NCBI RefSeq assembly: GCF_900128475.1
Contig: NZ_LT635838.1
Location: forward strand, 81,802 to 145,801
Reading direction: 5' to 3'
Source: Mediterranea massiliensis
GTDB lineage: Bacteria > Bacteroidota > Bacteroidia > Bacteroidales > Bacteroidaceae
DNA length: 64,000 nucleotides
Positions 17,075-25,977 of this stretch are shown here, in pieces. Position 1 is the first letter of the stretch; each line of letters opens with the position of its first letter. Made by a program: the position numbers and the translations under genes. The notes under the pieces are model-generated. The model did no database searches. It was not told where the DNA came from and saw nothing but the letters and a program-made list of their open reading frames with translations.

Positions 17075-18058
17075 TTATTGATAAGGACAAACACCCGTAT
17101 CACGCATCTTGCAACGGGTATTCGTGAGCCTGCAAATATCCTGTCCGCGAATAAGGTCATCGGTCAGCTGGTTACACGACACGATATGTGTACGGCTTCC
17201 CTTACCGGACCCGCCATATCCGCTGAATACCAACGTGAAAATCAGATACAGCACCAACAAGATCAGCACCCCCACAATCAGCATCCAGGTAAGGGTAAAA
17301 ACCGCATACGTGGTAAACAGCATATAGGCATACATCCACTTCAGACGCTTCCGGTCCTGAGGAGCAGCCCGACGTACCCGAAACACGATATATGCCAGAA
17401 AGGCGAACAAAGAAACAAAAATCATGCCGAAAATAAAGTCCTCTTTTTCACGGCCGAAGAATTGGGATACAATCCCCACAACACCCAACACACAGCCTAC
17501 GAGATAGTAGGTGATGGACGGAGGCACCCCATCGACTCCCGACATGTCGCGCAAGCGGCCGGGAACAAGAGACTTCCACTTGGTCAGGGACAGCAAGACG
17601 GCAACAAAAGACATAATTACCGCCACCATCCATCCTCCGGACAAGGCCGCATAGTTCAAGAGGCAATCATAATACAGACGCCACCGGGCTGCCCTACGGT
17701 CATTACAACTTTTCAGATGCCTTATACGGCGTACAAGTCTGTAGGCCGGATAAGTCAAACCTACCAGCAGGAACAACGAATACAGCAATACAAACTGATT
17801 GTCGGTCAGTTGCTTTTCCGAATAAAACGACATAGTGACCAATACGCCCACCATGGCCATCACCCACTCCAGTACAATCGTAATGCACAATGTCCGGACA
17901 TCCCTGAAACGGACCGTAGATACAATCTCTGCACCCGCCTTCCTGTTAAACCAGTCCTTCACTTTTCCAAATCTGAAAAACAACATAAAAGCCAACGCCA
18001 GTCCTGTCCAAAAGACTATTTGGGAGAGCAGCAACAATCCCGTAAATGCAGTTATCAT
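17075..18058 (-). CDS. Polytopic membrane protein of unknown function with Cys-containing tail
   Basis: The 327-residue protein has about eight hydrophobic segments, starting with an N-terminal TM (TAFTGLLLLSQIVFWTGLALAFMLFF), and including VTMSFYSEKQLTDNQFVLLYSLFLLVGLTYPAY and LFTTYAVFTLTWMLIVGVLILLVLYLIFTLVF. After the last TM, a short soluble tail carries four cysteines (SCNQ, DICRL, RCKM, VCPY). I do not recognise the family. It probably shares a transcript with the BACON lipoprotein 17 bp downstream. The IS1182-family element begins only 78 bp upstream of its start and may have altered its promoter. Confidence 0.6.
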   Translation of the reverse strand: MITAFTGLLLLSQIVFWTGLALAFMLFFRFGKVKDWFNRKAGAEIVSTVRFRDVRTLCITIVLEWVMAMVGVLVTMSFYSEKQLTDNQFVLLYSLFLLVGLTYPAYRLVRRIRHLKSCNDRRAARWRLYYDCLLNYAALSGGWMVAVIMSFVAVLLSLTKWKSLVPGRLRDMSGVDGVPPSITYYLVGCVLGVVGIVSQFFGREKEDFIFGMIFVSLFAFLAYIVFRVRRAAPQDRKRLKWMYAYMLFTTYAVFTLTWMLIVGVLILLVLYLIFTLVFSGYGGSGKGSRTHIVSCNQLTDDLIRGQDICRLTNTRCKMRDTGVCPYQ

Positions 18059-18190
18059 AAAAGAATAAATACGTTATATGTTACACAAATTATTTATTAC
18101 AAATAAATTCAAGCTGAACTTCACTCCACGAATCAGGAGGCTGTCTCAAATAAACTTTGAGATGGCCTTTTTTGTGTCTACAAAAAAAAT

Positions 18191-18226
18191 GGGCAAGCCC
18201 TAACTTCTCTCAGCCAGAACTTGCCC
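18191..18226 (+). terminator. Hairpin upstream of the IS1182 transposase
   Basis: GGGCAAG and CTTGCCC pair across a 22-nt loop and are followed by a T-rich tract. It lies between the left end and the transposase start and may block read-through transcription into the gene. Confidence 0.5.
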
Positions 18227-18279
18227 GTTTCCCTAATTTTTTGTATCTTAGGGAACCAAGTTAAGATATCCCAAAGATA

Positions 18280-19791
18280 ATGTTTAAAAGTTACACATCC
18301 AACGATAATCTGCTTTTACCTCCATGTTTAGGCGATTTTATCCCCCAGAACGATCCAGTCCGTGTTGTTCACCGTATCATTGAACAGATAAACCTTGAAG
18401 AACTTTACCGTAAGTATTCCCCTAAAGGCTGTTCTGCGTACCACCCACGTATGATGCTTCAAATTCTTGTCTATGCTTATTTGCGTAATATCTATTCCAG
18501 CCGTCGCATAGAAGAATTCTGTCGCAATGACATCCGCCTCATGTGGCTTACCGGCAATGTGACTCCTGATCATAACACCATCAACCGTTTTCGCAGCAGC
18601 CGGCTGAAGGATGTACTGAAGACAATATTTGCCACCATTGTAAAGTTTCTCGTGTCGGAAGGTTTTGTAAGTCTGGATGTAGCCTGTACCGACGGGACGA
18701 AGATGGAGGCGAACGCCAACCGTTATACGTTCGTCTGGGGCAAGTCCATACATACCCGCATAGTCAGAATCGCGGAACAGCTTGAAGAGATATGGCAGTA
18801 CGCCGAGTCTGTCACCAAACAGGAACTGCGTGATTCCGCTCCGGTCACCTGTCAGGATATCACTCCGGAGAAAGTAGAAAAGGCACTCAAGCAGATTGAT
18901 GATGCCCTGAATGAAGTGGATGCGGACAAGAAAATGAAAGCGAAGATAAGACGTGTAAGGAAGTCATGGCCAGAACAGCTCAGGAAATATGAATCACAGG
19001 GAAAGATACTTGACGGACGCAACAGCTATTCAAAGACGGACAATGACGCCACCTTCATGCGTATGAAAGAAGACCATATGAGGAATGGACAACTCAAACC
19101 CGGATATAATACCCAAATCAGTACCAACAGGCAGTTCATTCTGGACTATACCCTCCATCAGTGTGCGGGAGATACCTCCACCTATTCTCTGCATATGGAT
19201 GATTTTCATTTCCTTTACGACAGATACCCTGACATATCTGTCTGTGATGCCGGATACGGGAGTGAAGAGAACTATCTGTATGCTTCCAGACATGGCATTA
19301 AAACCTTCATAAAGTACAATTATTTTCATAAGGAACAGAAAAAGAACTTCAGAAATGATCCTTTTCTGTCTGCCAACTTCTACTATAATGAAGAAACGGA
19401 CGGAATGTACTGTCCGATGGGACAAAGGATGGAAAGACTTGCTGATATAACGCGTTCGACAGACAACGGTTTTGAGCAGACCATATCAAGATACAGAGCA
19501 CGTAACTGTAAAGGCTGCCCGTTAAGATGCCGGTGTCACAGAAGCCAGTCGGAAAGGATTGTACAGGTAAATCACCGTCTGAGGAAAATCAAGAAAAGAG
19601 AACGTGAAAAGCTACTCTCTGATGAAGGTCTGAAATATCGCAGTCAGCGACCACAGGATGTGGAGGCTGTATTTGGAAACCTCAAGAACAACAAGCACTT
19701 CAAGAGATTCCATCTTCGTGGACTTAAGAAGGTTGAGATTGAGTTCGGACTGCTGGCCATGGCACATAATCTTGCAAAAGTAGCCTCGTAG
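18280..19791 (+). CDS. IS1182-family DDE transposase
   Basis: The 503-residue protein begins with a DUF772-type N-terminal domain (DPVRVVHRIIEQINLEELY, and YHPRMMLQILVYAYLRNIYSSRRIEEFCRND). The DDE domain contains DVACTDGTKMEANANRY, VCDAGYGSEENY, and the Glu region EAVFGNLKNNKHFKRFHLRGL. A Cys cluster (CKGCPLRCRC) lies between the second Asp and the Glu, as in this family. The frame is intact, so the element may be active. Confidence 0.95.
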   Translation: MFKSYTSNDNLLLPPCLGDFIPQNDPVRVVHRIIEQINLEELYRKYSPKGCSAYHPRMMLQILVYAYLRNIYSSRRIEEFCRNDIRLMWLTGNVTPDHNTINRFRSSRLKDVLKTIFATIVKFLVSEGFVSLDVACTDGTKMEANANRYTFVWGKSIHTRIVRIAEQLEEIWQYAESVTKQELRDSAPVTCQDITPEKVEKALKQIDDALNEVDADKKMKAKIRRVRKSWPEQLRKYESQGKILDGRNSYSKTDNDATFMRMKEDHMRNGQLKPGYNTQISTNRQFILDYTLHQCAGDTSTYSLHMDDFHFLYDRYPDISVCDAGYGSEENYLYASRHGIKTFIKYNYFHKEQKKNFRNDPFLSANFYYNEETDGMYCPMGQRMERLADITRSTDNGFEQTISRYRARNCKGCPLRCRCHRSQSERIVQVNHRLRKIKKREREKLLSDEGLKYRSQRPQDVEAVFGNLKNNKHFKRFHLRGLKKVEIEFGLLAMAHNLAKVAS

Positions 19792-19931
19792 GAGGCTTAT
19801 GACAACGAATAAACAGTTTGAAAGAATGATATCTTCAAAAGTAAGTTTGTAAACTCCTCTTTTGAGAAAAATGACTTCAATCTGAGATGAAACAAACAGA
19901 GGCCATCTCAAGTCTATTTTGAGACAGCCTC

Positions 19932-20093
19932 ATCTCTATAGGACTTATGCCACATCAGTCGTATACTCATGGTACAATAAAAACGTCCACCTATTATCAA
20001 CTATTTACGAAAGGCATATACAAGCCCGAAGAGCACAGAAAAAAGTATACATTCACCGGTATCGGCACACTCTCTCCACACACACCTGCCTAC
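19932..20093. other. AT-rich intergenic tail beside the IS1182 element
   Basis: After the right end of the element, about 160 bp remain before the response-regulator stop codon. I see no gene, RNA or clear terminator in it. Confidence 0.5.
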
Positions 20094-20747
20094 TCAACAT
20101 TTCCGTATAGGAATAATCCCCTTGGAGATGTCAGTCATAATCAGGTCGGCCACGTTGCGCGCTCCCAGCTTGTCGAGCAGATGCCGGCGGTGTGTATCCA
20201 CCGTATTGGTGGACACACACAGTTCGCGTGCTATTTCCTGTGTATTTTTCCCTTCGGAGATCCGTTTCAAGACATCCAGTTCCCGCAGAGTCAGGTCTTC
20301 GGGCTTTTTCTCCTCCGTACGTTTCATTTGGGCGCGGATATGGTCGGCATACGGACAATAATAAACTCCTCCCGCCAACACCCGTCGGATGGCTTCCGTA
20401 ATCTTGCCCGAATCAGTAGACTTGAACAAGATGCCGTCCACCTCGCATTGCAGCGGGTTCTTGACATACCAGATTTCTTCGTGCATGGTATTCACCAGAA
20501 TACGGGCATGAGCATTGCGGCTGCGGATGGTATTGATGAGATCCAGGCCACACACATCGGGCAATTCCATATCCAGTACAAAAAGGTCGAATTGCTGCGA
20601 AGCTGTCAACAACTCCACCTCATGTCCCGATGAAGCAGTACACACATTCTTTACTTCCGGGAGCGAACATTCTATAATACGCTTCAACCCCTGCAACACC
20701 AAATCATGGTCGTCAACCAATAGAATCCGTATATCTTTTTCTTTCAT
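20094..20747 (-). CDS. NarL/LuxR-family response regulator
   Basis: The start at 20747 (MKEKDIRILLVDDHD) is preferred to the in-frame 20795. The 217-residue protein has a receiver domain with acidic pair DD12-13, predicted phosphoacceptor Asp59 (FVLDMELPD), and a conserved Lys region (FKSTDSG). A LuxR-type helix-turn-helix follows (LTLRELDVLKRISEGKNTQEIARELCVSTNTVDTHRRHL read in parts, residues about 150-200). It is transcribed downstream of the histidine kinase with a 110-bp gap and should be its partner. Confidence 0.92.
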   Translation of the reverse strand: MKEKDIRILLVDDHDLVLQGLKRIIECSLPEVKNVCTASSGHEVELLTASQQFDLFVLDMELPDVCGLDLINTIRSRNAHARILVNTMHEEIWYVKNPLQCEVDGILFKSTDSGKITEAIRRVLAGGVYYCPYADHIRAQMKRTEEKKPEDLTLRELDVLKRISEGKNTQEIARELCVSTNTVDTHRRHLLDKLGARNVADLIMTDISKGIIPIRKC

Positions 20748-20857
20748 CAGCCTTCTCAATACCTGTCTTGTTATGATAGTGCAAAGAAAAGCCATTTATC
20801 CTTATTTCACATCATCAGAAATAGTGATTTTAACACCTATTCTGCAGAAAAACGGAC

Positions 20858-22771
20858 TTAAACAGCCAAAGGAACATTCAACGTCATCCGTTGTTCGCCA
20901 TTCTCTGCCGCGACAGTGAAGGCAGCACCGATTGATTTCGCCCGTTCGCTCACGGTGGTCAGTCCGATGCCGTTTCCTTTCCCCGCATGGGAGGGACAAG
21001 GCTTTCCGCAATAGGCAATCTGCAAAACCAAGTCCTTCTTGGAAAGACACAGCCGGAGGTCTATCCGAGTGGCCTCCGCATGTTTCAGTACATTGGAAAG
21101 CAGTTCCTGCAGAATGCGGTATACTTCATATGCCTGATCCTCGGGGACACGGCTCCAGTCGCACCCTCCGTCATCGACCGCCAAAGCCCACTCGGCAGGC
21201 TGCGCAGCCAATATCCGTCCGGCATAATCCTCGACAACTTCTTTCAAGGTGACACGCTGGAATTGCGGAGGCATCAGTTCATGAGAAATGAGACGCACAT
21301 CCTGGCGGACTTTTTCCAACATCGCTTTCACTTCGGCCTTGCCCTGTTCCGTAGGAGGCAGACACTGCAACTGCATGCCTATCCCCAGCAAATCGTTGCA
21401 CACCCCGTCATGCAAATCTTTGGCCAGGCGCCTGCGTTCGCGTTCCAGTCCCTCAATGTAGCGTTGTGCCAGTTTCAGTTCTTCTTCCTTTTTCTGCCGG
21501 CGACGACGCAATTCATACCAGATGACCAACAGTACGACAACTCCCACAGCTGTTACCGCCACAAATCCCAGCTGCATAATGCGGTTCCGCTGCTTCAGCT
21601 GCTGTTCGTTCAGGTGTACAATTTCCAATTCCTTCTCCTTCGTGTCATACTTTACGGACAATTCCGACAACTCGGCCTCCACCTGTGCCGTGTGCAAACT
21701 GTCGGCAACCGTTACCGCCCGTTCATAGCAGTCGAAAGCCCGGGCATAGTCTTTCAGGCCTTTGTAATTACGGGCCATGTCCAGATACAGACGGTCCAAC
21801 GGTACCGCCATATTGACATCCTTCAGTCCCAACAACCGGTGTTGGATATCGAGGCTCTCCCGATAACGTCCCATTCCGGCATACACCTCATACAATCTTT
21901 CGTAAAAACCCAGCACTTCCGTCGAGTTCTCCGGCAGGACAGCCAAAAGAGGTTCCGCCTCGGCCACGCATTTCATCAGTTCTGCCCTATTGCCCAGACG
22001 CCCGTAAGTACCTGCCAGATAAGTCAGGCACCGCAATACGAACTTCGGTTTCTTCTGTTCGCTGGCCATGTCCAGAGCCTGGCGTATGGCCTTGATACCG
22101 TCTTCCTCCTTGCCACACAGACTGAATATGGCTCCAGCAGTCGATGCCGCATGAATCACCATATCCATGTCGCCACAGGTGGGAACCACCTCCATGGCCC
22201 GCCGGATGTAGGTTTCCGCTTCTTCCAGACGCGAAGTGTTGGCATAGAGCACGGCAATGTTTGTCAGCAACTGCGTACGCGAACCGGTTGCGTCAGACTT
22301 CTCCACTCCCAGCAGATCCAAGGCCCGGTTGTAATAGACCAAGGCCGAATCGGGCATGGACATCCGCCGGTAGCACACGCCGATAGAACTCAGTATCCCG
22401 GCCTGTTCCTCCGCATCCAGGTGCAGCCTCACCGCCTCGGACAGAGCCTTCCTGAAAGCCGGCAGACATTCGTCCATACGCCCCTCATCCAGGTAGGTAA
22501 CCGCCAGATTGACCAGCAGCACCACGTAAGGCTCTGCCTTGTCACGGTCGGCATACTTCAAGCCCTCCTCGCAATAATAACGCGTACTGTCCACATCCCG
22601 ATAAGCATAATATTCACTCAAGTGACAACAAGCAGCCGATAGGCTGTCACGATGGCCGCTTTCACATGCACGTGCCAACGCAGCCCGACACTCCGCCAGT
22701 TCCGGATCCGGCGACTGTCCCCATACTGCAACAAGCGGCAGCAGGAGGATCCATACAATCAGTCGTTTCAT
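20858..22771 (-). CDS. TPR-containing sensor histidine kinase (HisKA_3/NarX type)
   Basis: The 637-residue protein has an N-terminal signal peptide (MKRLIVWILLLPLVAVWGQ), so a periplasmic sensor region of about 370 residues built from TPR-like repeats (for example SALVYYNRALDLL and YARAFDCYERAVTVADSL). A single TM follows near residues 395-417 (LGFVAVTAVGVVVLLVIWYEL), then a coiled-coil and HisKA_3 dimerisation motif with His454 (LAKDLHDGVCND), and an ATPase domain (LQELLSNVLKHA, GKGNGIGLTTVSERA). It precedes the response-regulator gene. The ligand is unknown. Confidence 0.92.
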   Translation of the reverse strand: MKRLIVWILLLPLVAVWGQSPDPELAECRAALARACESGHRDSLSAACCHLSEYYAYRDVDSTRYYCEEGLKYADRDKAEPYVVLLVNLAVTYLDEGRMDECLPAFRKALSEAVRLHLDAEEQAGILSSIGVCYRRMSMPDSALVYYNRALDLLGVEKSDATGSRTQLLTNIAVLYANTSRLEEAETYIRRAMEVVPTCGDMDMVIHAASTAGAIFSLCGKEEDGIKAIRQALDMASEQKKPKFVLRCLTYLAGTYGRLGNRAELMKCVAEAEPLLAVLPENSTEVLGFYERLYEVYAGMGRYRESLDIQHRLLGLKDVNMAVPLDRLYLDMARNYKGLKDYARAFDCYERAVTVADSLHTAQVEAELSELSVKYDTKEKELEIVHLNEQQLKQRNRIMQLGFVAVTAVGVVVLLVIWYELRRRRQKKEEELKLAQRYIEGLERERRRLAKDLHDGVCNDLLGIGMQLQCLPPTEQGKAEVKAMLEKVRQDVRLISHELMPPQFQRVTLKEVVEDYAGRILAAQPAEWALAVDDGGCDWSRVPEDQAYEVYRILQELLSNVLKHAEATRIDLRLCLSKKDLVLQIAYCGKPCPSHAGKGNGIGLTTVSERAKSIGAAFTVAAENGEQRMTLNVPLAV

Positions 22772-22798
22772 AAAATCATATCAATGGTTAGGGTATTG

Positions 22799-22829
22799 CA
22801 AAGATAAGGAAGTCAAGACAAACAGCAAG
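22799..22829 (-). promoter_or_regulatory. Promoter of the histidine kinase gene
   Basis: On the minus strand, TATCTTTG (22799-22806) is preceded by CTTG 19 nt upstream (22826-22829), one mismatch from the TTTG -33 element. The -7 box is 27 bp from the start codon. Confidence 0.6.
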
Positions 22830-22923
22830 AAAGTGACCCGATATCTTGCTGCCCCACCATAAAATATTCCGTTTGCAAGCTGTTCTGTCAAATTATAATA
22901 AGAGTTGAAAACTCTGTTTTCGT

Positions 22924-22954
22924 TTTGTGCTTCACTTGGTTTCCATTATCTTTG
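22924..22954 (+). promoter_or_regulatory. Consensus Bacteroidetes promoter directly at the porin start
   Basis: TTTG at 22924-22927 and TATCTTTG at 22947-22954 are exactly 19 nt apart. The -7 box ends only 4 bp before the chosen ATG at 22959, so the transcript would be leaderless or nearly so. Confidence 0.75.
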
Positions 22955-22958
22955 CCGC

Positions 22959-25106
22959 ATGAAAATGAAACAAATCATACTGATATATATACTGCTATGT
23001 CTGCTGGGAACGGGCCTGGCACAGGCGCAGCAAACGCTGACTCCCGTCGGAGGCGGGCAAACCCTGCGCGACCAATACGGCAACCAGATAGACCCTTCGA
23101 TCCAGCCGGACAACCTGAACGACAGTACCAACGTAGACGTCCAGAGCCTGCCGCCCAAGCTGTACATGTGGCAGCTGGACGAACTGCTGGGCGAACGCAC
23201 CATCATACCGGCCGACACCGCCAACCTGAACTTCCAGAACACCAACCTGGTGGAAGGCATGGAAGGACACTACAACTACCTGGGCAATCTGGGCAGTCCG
23301 CGTATGTCGCGCCTGTTCTTCGAACGCACAGACTACGGGCCTACCATGTTCCTGACACCCATGTCGAGCTTCTACTTCCGCCCGAGTGACTTCAAGTTCA
23401 CCAACAGCAACATCCCGTTTACCAACCTGACCTACTACAAGGCCGGCAGCAAGCAGAACGGTGAGGAACGCTTCAAGTCCTACTTCTCGGTCAATGCCAA
23501 CAAGCGCCTGGCCTTCGGCTTCAACATCGACTACCTGTACGGCCGCGGCTACTATACCAACCAGTCGACCGCCCACTTCAATGCAGGCCTTTTTGCCAGC
23601 TACATCGGCGAAAAGTACCAGATGCAGGCCATGTACAACAACTTCTTCATGAAGATGAACGAGAACGGAGGTATCACCGACGACCGCTACATCACCCGTC
23701 CCGAAGAGATGAGCGACGTAGGTGGAAGTTCGTACATTCCCGTCAACCTGGAAGAGACATCAAACCGCAACCACAACTTCTACGTACACCTGACCCACCG
23801 CTACCGCCTGGGCTTCACCCGCGTAACGACGAAGATAGAAGAGACCAAGGACGAAGCCGCCCGCCGCAAGGCCCAGCGCGACAGTACAGCCATTCCGATG
23901 GACACCATCCAGACCGAAGAGTACGTACCCGTGACCAGCTTCATCCATACGTTCCACATCGAACGTTCCAGCCACCGTTTCCGCTCGGGTACGGAACCTA
24001 CAGGCGAGAACAGCATCTACGACAACACCTACCTGCAGGAAGGCATGAGCAACGACAGCACCGTAGCCCTGAGCGTAAAGAACGTGCTGGGCATCTCGCT
24101 GCTCGAAGGCTTCAACAAGTACGCCAAAGCCGGACTGACCGCCTACGCCTCGCACAAGGTGAGCCGCTACACCCTGATGAACCTGGGCAACGGGGAAGGG
24201 ACAACGACCGATGAAAGCGGGCAGACCACCCGTCCCTACCTGCCCAACCAGATCTATACCGAACACGAACTGTACGTGGGAGGTGAACTGTCCAAACGCG
24301 AAGGACGGCTACTGCACTACCGGGCCAACGGTGAAGTGGGCCTGGCCGGCAAGGCGGCAGGACAATTCCGCGTCAACGGCGACCTGGACCTGAACTTCCG
24401 CCTGGGCAAGGATACCGTGAACTTCTACGCCCGCGGTTTTGTGAGCAACACACTCCCCTCGTTCTACATGCGCCACTACCACTCCAACCACTACGCATGG
24501 GACAACGACCTGAGCAAGGAGTTCCGTACCCGTGTGGAAGGCGAACTGAACATCGACCGCTGGCGTACCAACCTGAAGGCCGGTGTGGAGAACATCAAGA
24601 ACTACACCTACTTCAACGGACAGGCCCTGCCCCAGCAGCACAGCGGGAGCATCCAGGTGATTTCGGCCATGCTGAAACAGGACTTCAAGCTGGGCATCCT
24701 GCACCTGGACAACGAAGTGACGTGGCAGAAGTCGAGCAACCAGTCTGTCCTGCCCCTACCCGACCTCTCGCTCTACCACAACCTCTACCTGCTGACCCGT
24801 CTGTTCAAGAAGGTACTGACCGTACAGCTGGGTGCCGACGTACGCTACTTTACCGAGTACAACGCTCCAACCTACCAGCCTGCCATCCAGCAGTTCCACC
24901 TGCAGCCGGAGAGTGACCAAGTCAAGATCGGAGGATATCCCATCGTCAACGTATACGCCAACCTGCACCTGAAACGTACACGCATCTTCGTGATGATGTA
25001 CCACATCAATTCGGGTATGGGCAACCGCAACTCGTTCCTCGTTCCCCACTACCCGATCAACTCACGCCTGCTGAAGATCGGCGTTTCCTGGAACTTCTAC
25101 GATTGA
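22959..25106 (+). CDS. Putative outer membrane porin (Porin_10-like)
   Basis: The start at 22959 (MKMKQIILIYILLCLLGTGLAQAQ) gives a standard signal peptide; the frame itself extends up to 22905. The roughly 715-residue protein has a soluble N-terminal segment, then many alternating aromatic beta-strands (for example YFSVNANKRLAFGFNIDYLYGRGYY, and the C-terminal RLLKIGVSWNFYD ending in an aromatic residue). This matches the large Bacteroidetes putative porin family PF14121. The substrate is unknown. The solute-binding protein gene follows 36 bp later, so the pair may be expressed together. Confidence 0.85.
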   Translation: MKMKQIILIYILLCLLGTGLAQAQQTLTPVGGGQTLRDQYGNQIDPSIQPDNLNDSTNVDVQSLPPKLYMWQLDELLGERTIIPADTANLNFQNTNLVEGMEGHYNYLGNLGSPRMSRLFFERTDYGPTMFLTPMSSFYFRPSDFKFTNSNIPFTNLTYYKAGSKQNGEERFKSYFSVNANKRLAFGFNIDYLYGRGYYTNQSTAHFNAGLFASYIGEKYQMQAMYNNFFMKMNENGGITDDRYITRPEEMSDVGGSSYIPVNLEETSNRNHNFYVHLTHRYRLGFTRVTTKIEETKDEAARRKAQRDSTAIPMDTIQTEEYVPVTSFIHTFHIERSSHRFRSGTEPTGENSIYDNTYLQEGMSNDSTVALSVKNVLGISLLEGFNKYAKAGLTAYASHKVSRYTLMNLGNGEGTTTDESGQTTRPYLPNQIYTEHELYVGGELSKREGRLLHYRANGEVGLAGKAAGQFRVNGDLDLNFRLGKDTVNFYARGFVSNTLPSFYMRHYHSNHYAWDNDLSKEFRTRVEGELNIDRWRTNLKAGVENIKNYTYFNGQALPQQHSGSIQVISAMLKQDFKLGILHLDNEVTWQKSSNQSVLPLPDLSLYHNLYLLTRLFKKVLTVQLGADVRYFTEYNAPTYQPAIQQFHLQPESDQVKIGGYPIVNVYANLHLKRTRIFVMMYHINSGMGNRNSFLVPHYPINSRLLKIGVSWNFYD

Positions 25107-25142
25107 TGTCCTCCATCGTTTCCACCATCCAACCCGAACACC

Positions 25143-25970
25143 ATGAAAAACAAACTGAACCCCAAGATCTGGAAATACGTGGCGGTAGCCTTCATCGGCT
25201 CGCTGGTAGCCACTTTCATCCTGCAACGCGAAGAGCCACCCGCTCCCTCTCCACGCGATTATGCCGACATTGCGGCCGAAGGCGTCCTGCGTGCCGCACT
25301 GGAATACAATGCCATCAGCCTTTACGTGGACGGCGACACACTGGCCGGCTTCGACTATGAGCTGATGGAGGCCTTTGCCCGCGACCACGGCCTCAAAGTG
25401 GCCATCATGCCCGAGATGAGCTTCGAGAAGCGGCTCGAAGGACTGGCTGACGGGACGTACGACCTCATTGCCAACGGCATCCTGGCCACCAGTCCGCTGA
25501 AAGACTCCCTGCTGCTCACCGTCCCCATCGCACTGACCAAGGAAGTATTGGTACAGCGCAAACCCGCTTCGCCCGACGACTCCCTGTTCATCCGCACCCA
25601 ACTCTCACTGGCCAAGCGCACCCTGCACGTCGTGAAGGGTTCTCCCTCCATCCTGCGCATCCGCAACCTGGGCGACGAGATAGCCGACACCATCTATATT
25701 AAAGAGGTGGAAAAATACGGCCCCGAACAGCTGATAGCCATGGTGGCCCACGGCGACATCGACTACGCCGTATGCGACGAAAACATTGCCCGTGCCGTCA
25801 CCGACAGCATGCCCCAAATAGACTTCTCGACCGACATCAGCTTCACCCAGTTCTATTCCTGGGCGGTCAGCAAAAAGTCGCCTGCCCTGCTCGACAGTCT
25901 GAACACTTGGCTCGAAGACTTCAAACAGGGCAGGGAATATCAGAAAATATATCAGAAATACTACAAATGA
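25143..25970 (+). CDS. Membrane-anchored periplasmic solute-binding protein (SBP_bac_3/MltF-like)
   Basis: The 275-residue protein has one N-terminal TM (about residues 11-28) and a periplasmic type-II binding fold. Key segments are GVLRAALEYNAISLYVDGDTLAGFDYELMEAFARDHGL in parts, GTYDLIANGILATSPLKDSLLLT, and GDIDYAVCDENIARAV. This resembles the N-terminal domain of MltF, without the lytic transglycosylase half. It has no ABC transporter genes beside it, so a sensing or envelope role is as likely as transport. Its stop is only 7 bp from the convergent nadE stop. Confidence 0.83.
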   Translation: MKNKLNPKIWKYVAVAFIGSLVATFILQREEPPAPSPRDYADIAAEGVLRAALEYNAISLYVDGDTLAGFDYELMEAFARDHGLKVAIMPEMSFEKRLEGLADGTYDLIANGILATSPLKDSLLLTVPIALTKEVLVQRKPASPDDSLFIRTQLSLAKRTLHVVKGSPSILRIRNLGDEIADTIYIKEVEKYGPEQLIAMVAHGDIDYAVCDENIARAVTDSMPQIDFSTDISFTQFYSWAVSKKSPALLDSLNTWLEDFKQGREYQKIYQKYYK

Positions 25971-25977
25971 CCTCCGA

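Larger units (their letters stand above)
18137..19931 (+). mobile_element. Complete IS1182-family insertion sequence
   Basis: The element is bounded by inverted repeats that start GAGGCTGTCTCAAA at 18137 and end with the matching complement at 19931. The repeat continues inward with TTGAGATGGCC on both sides, so about 30 bp of terminal sequence is similar. Each end contains an internal CTCAAA/TTTGAG pairing. It holds one transposase gene. Length is about 1.8 kb. No convincing target duplication is seen; both flanks contain ATC, but 2 bp away from the left tip. Confidence 0.88.
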
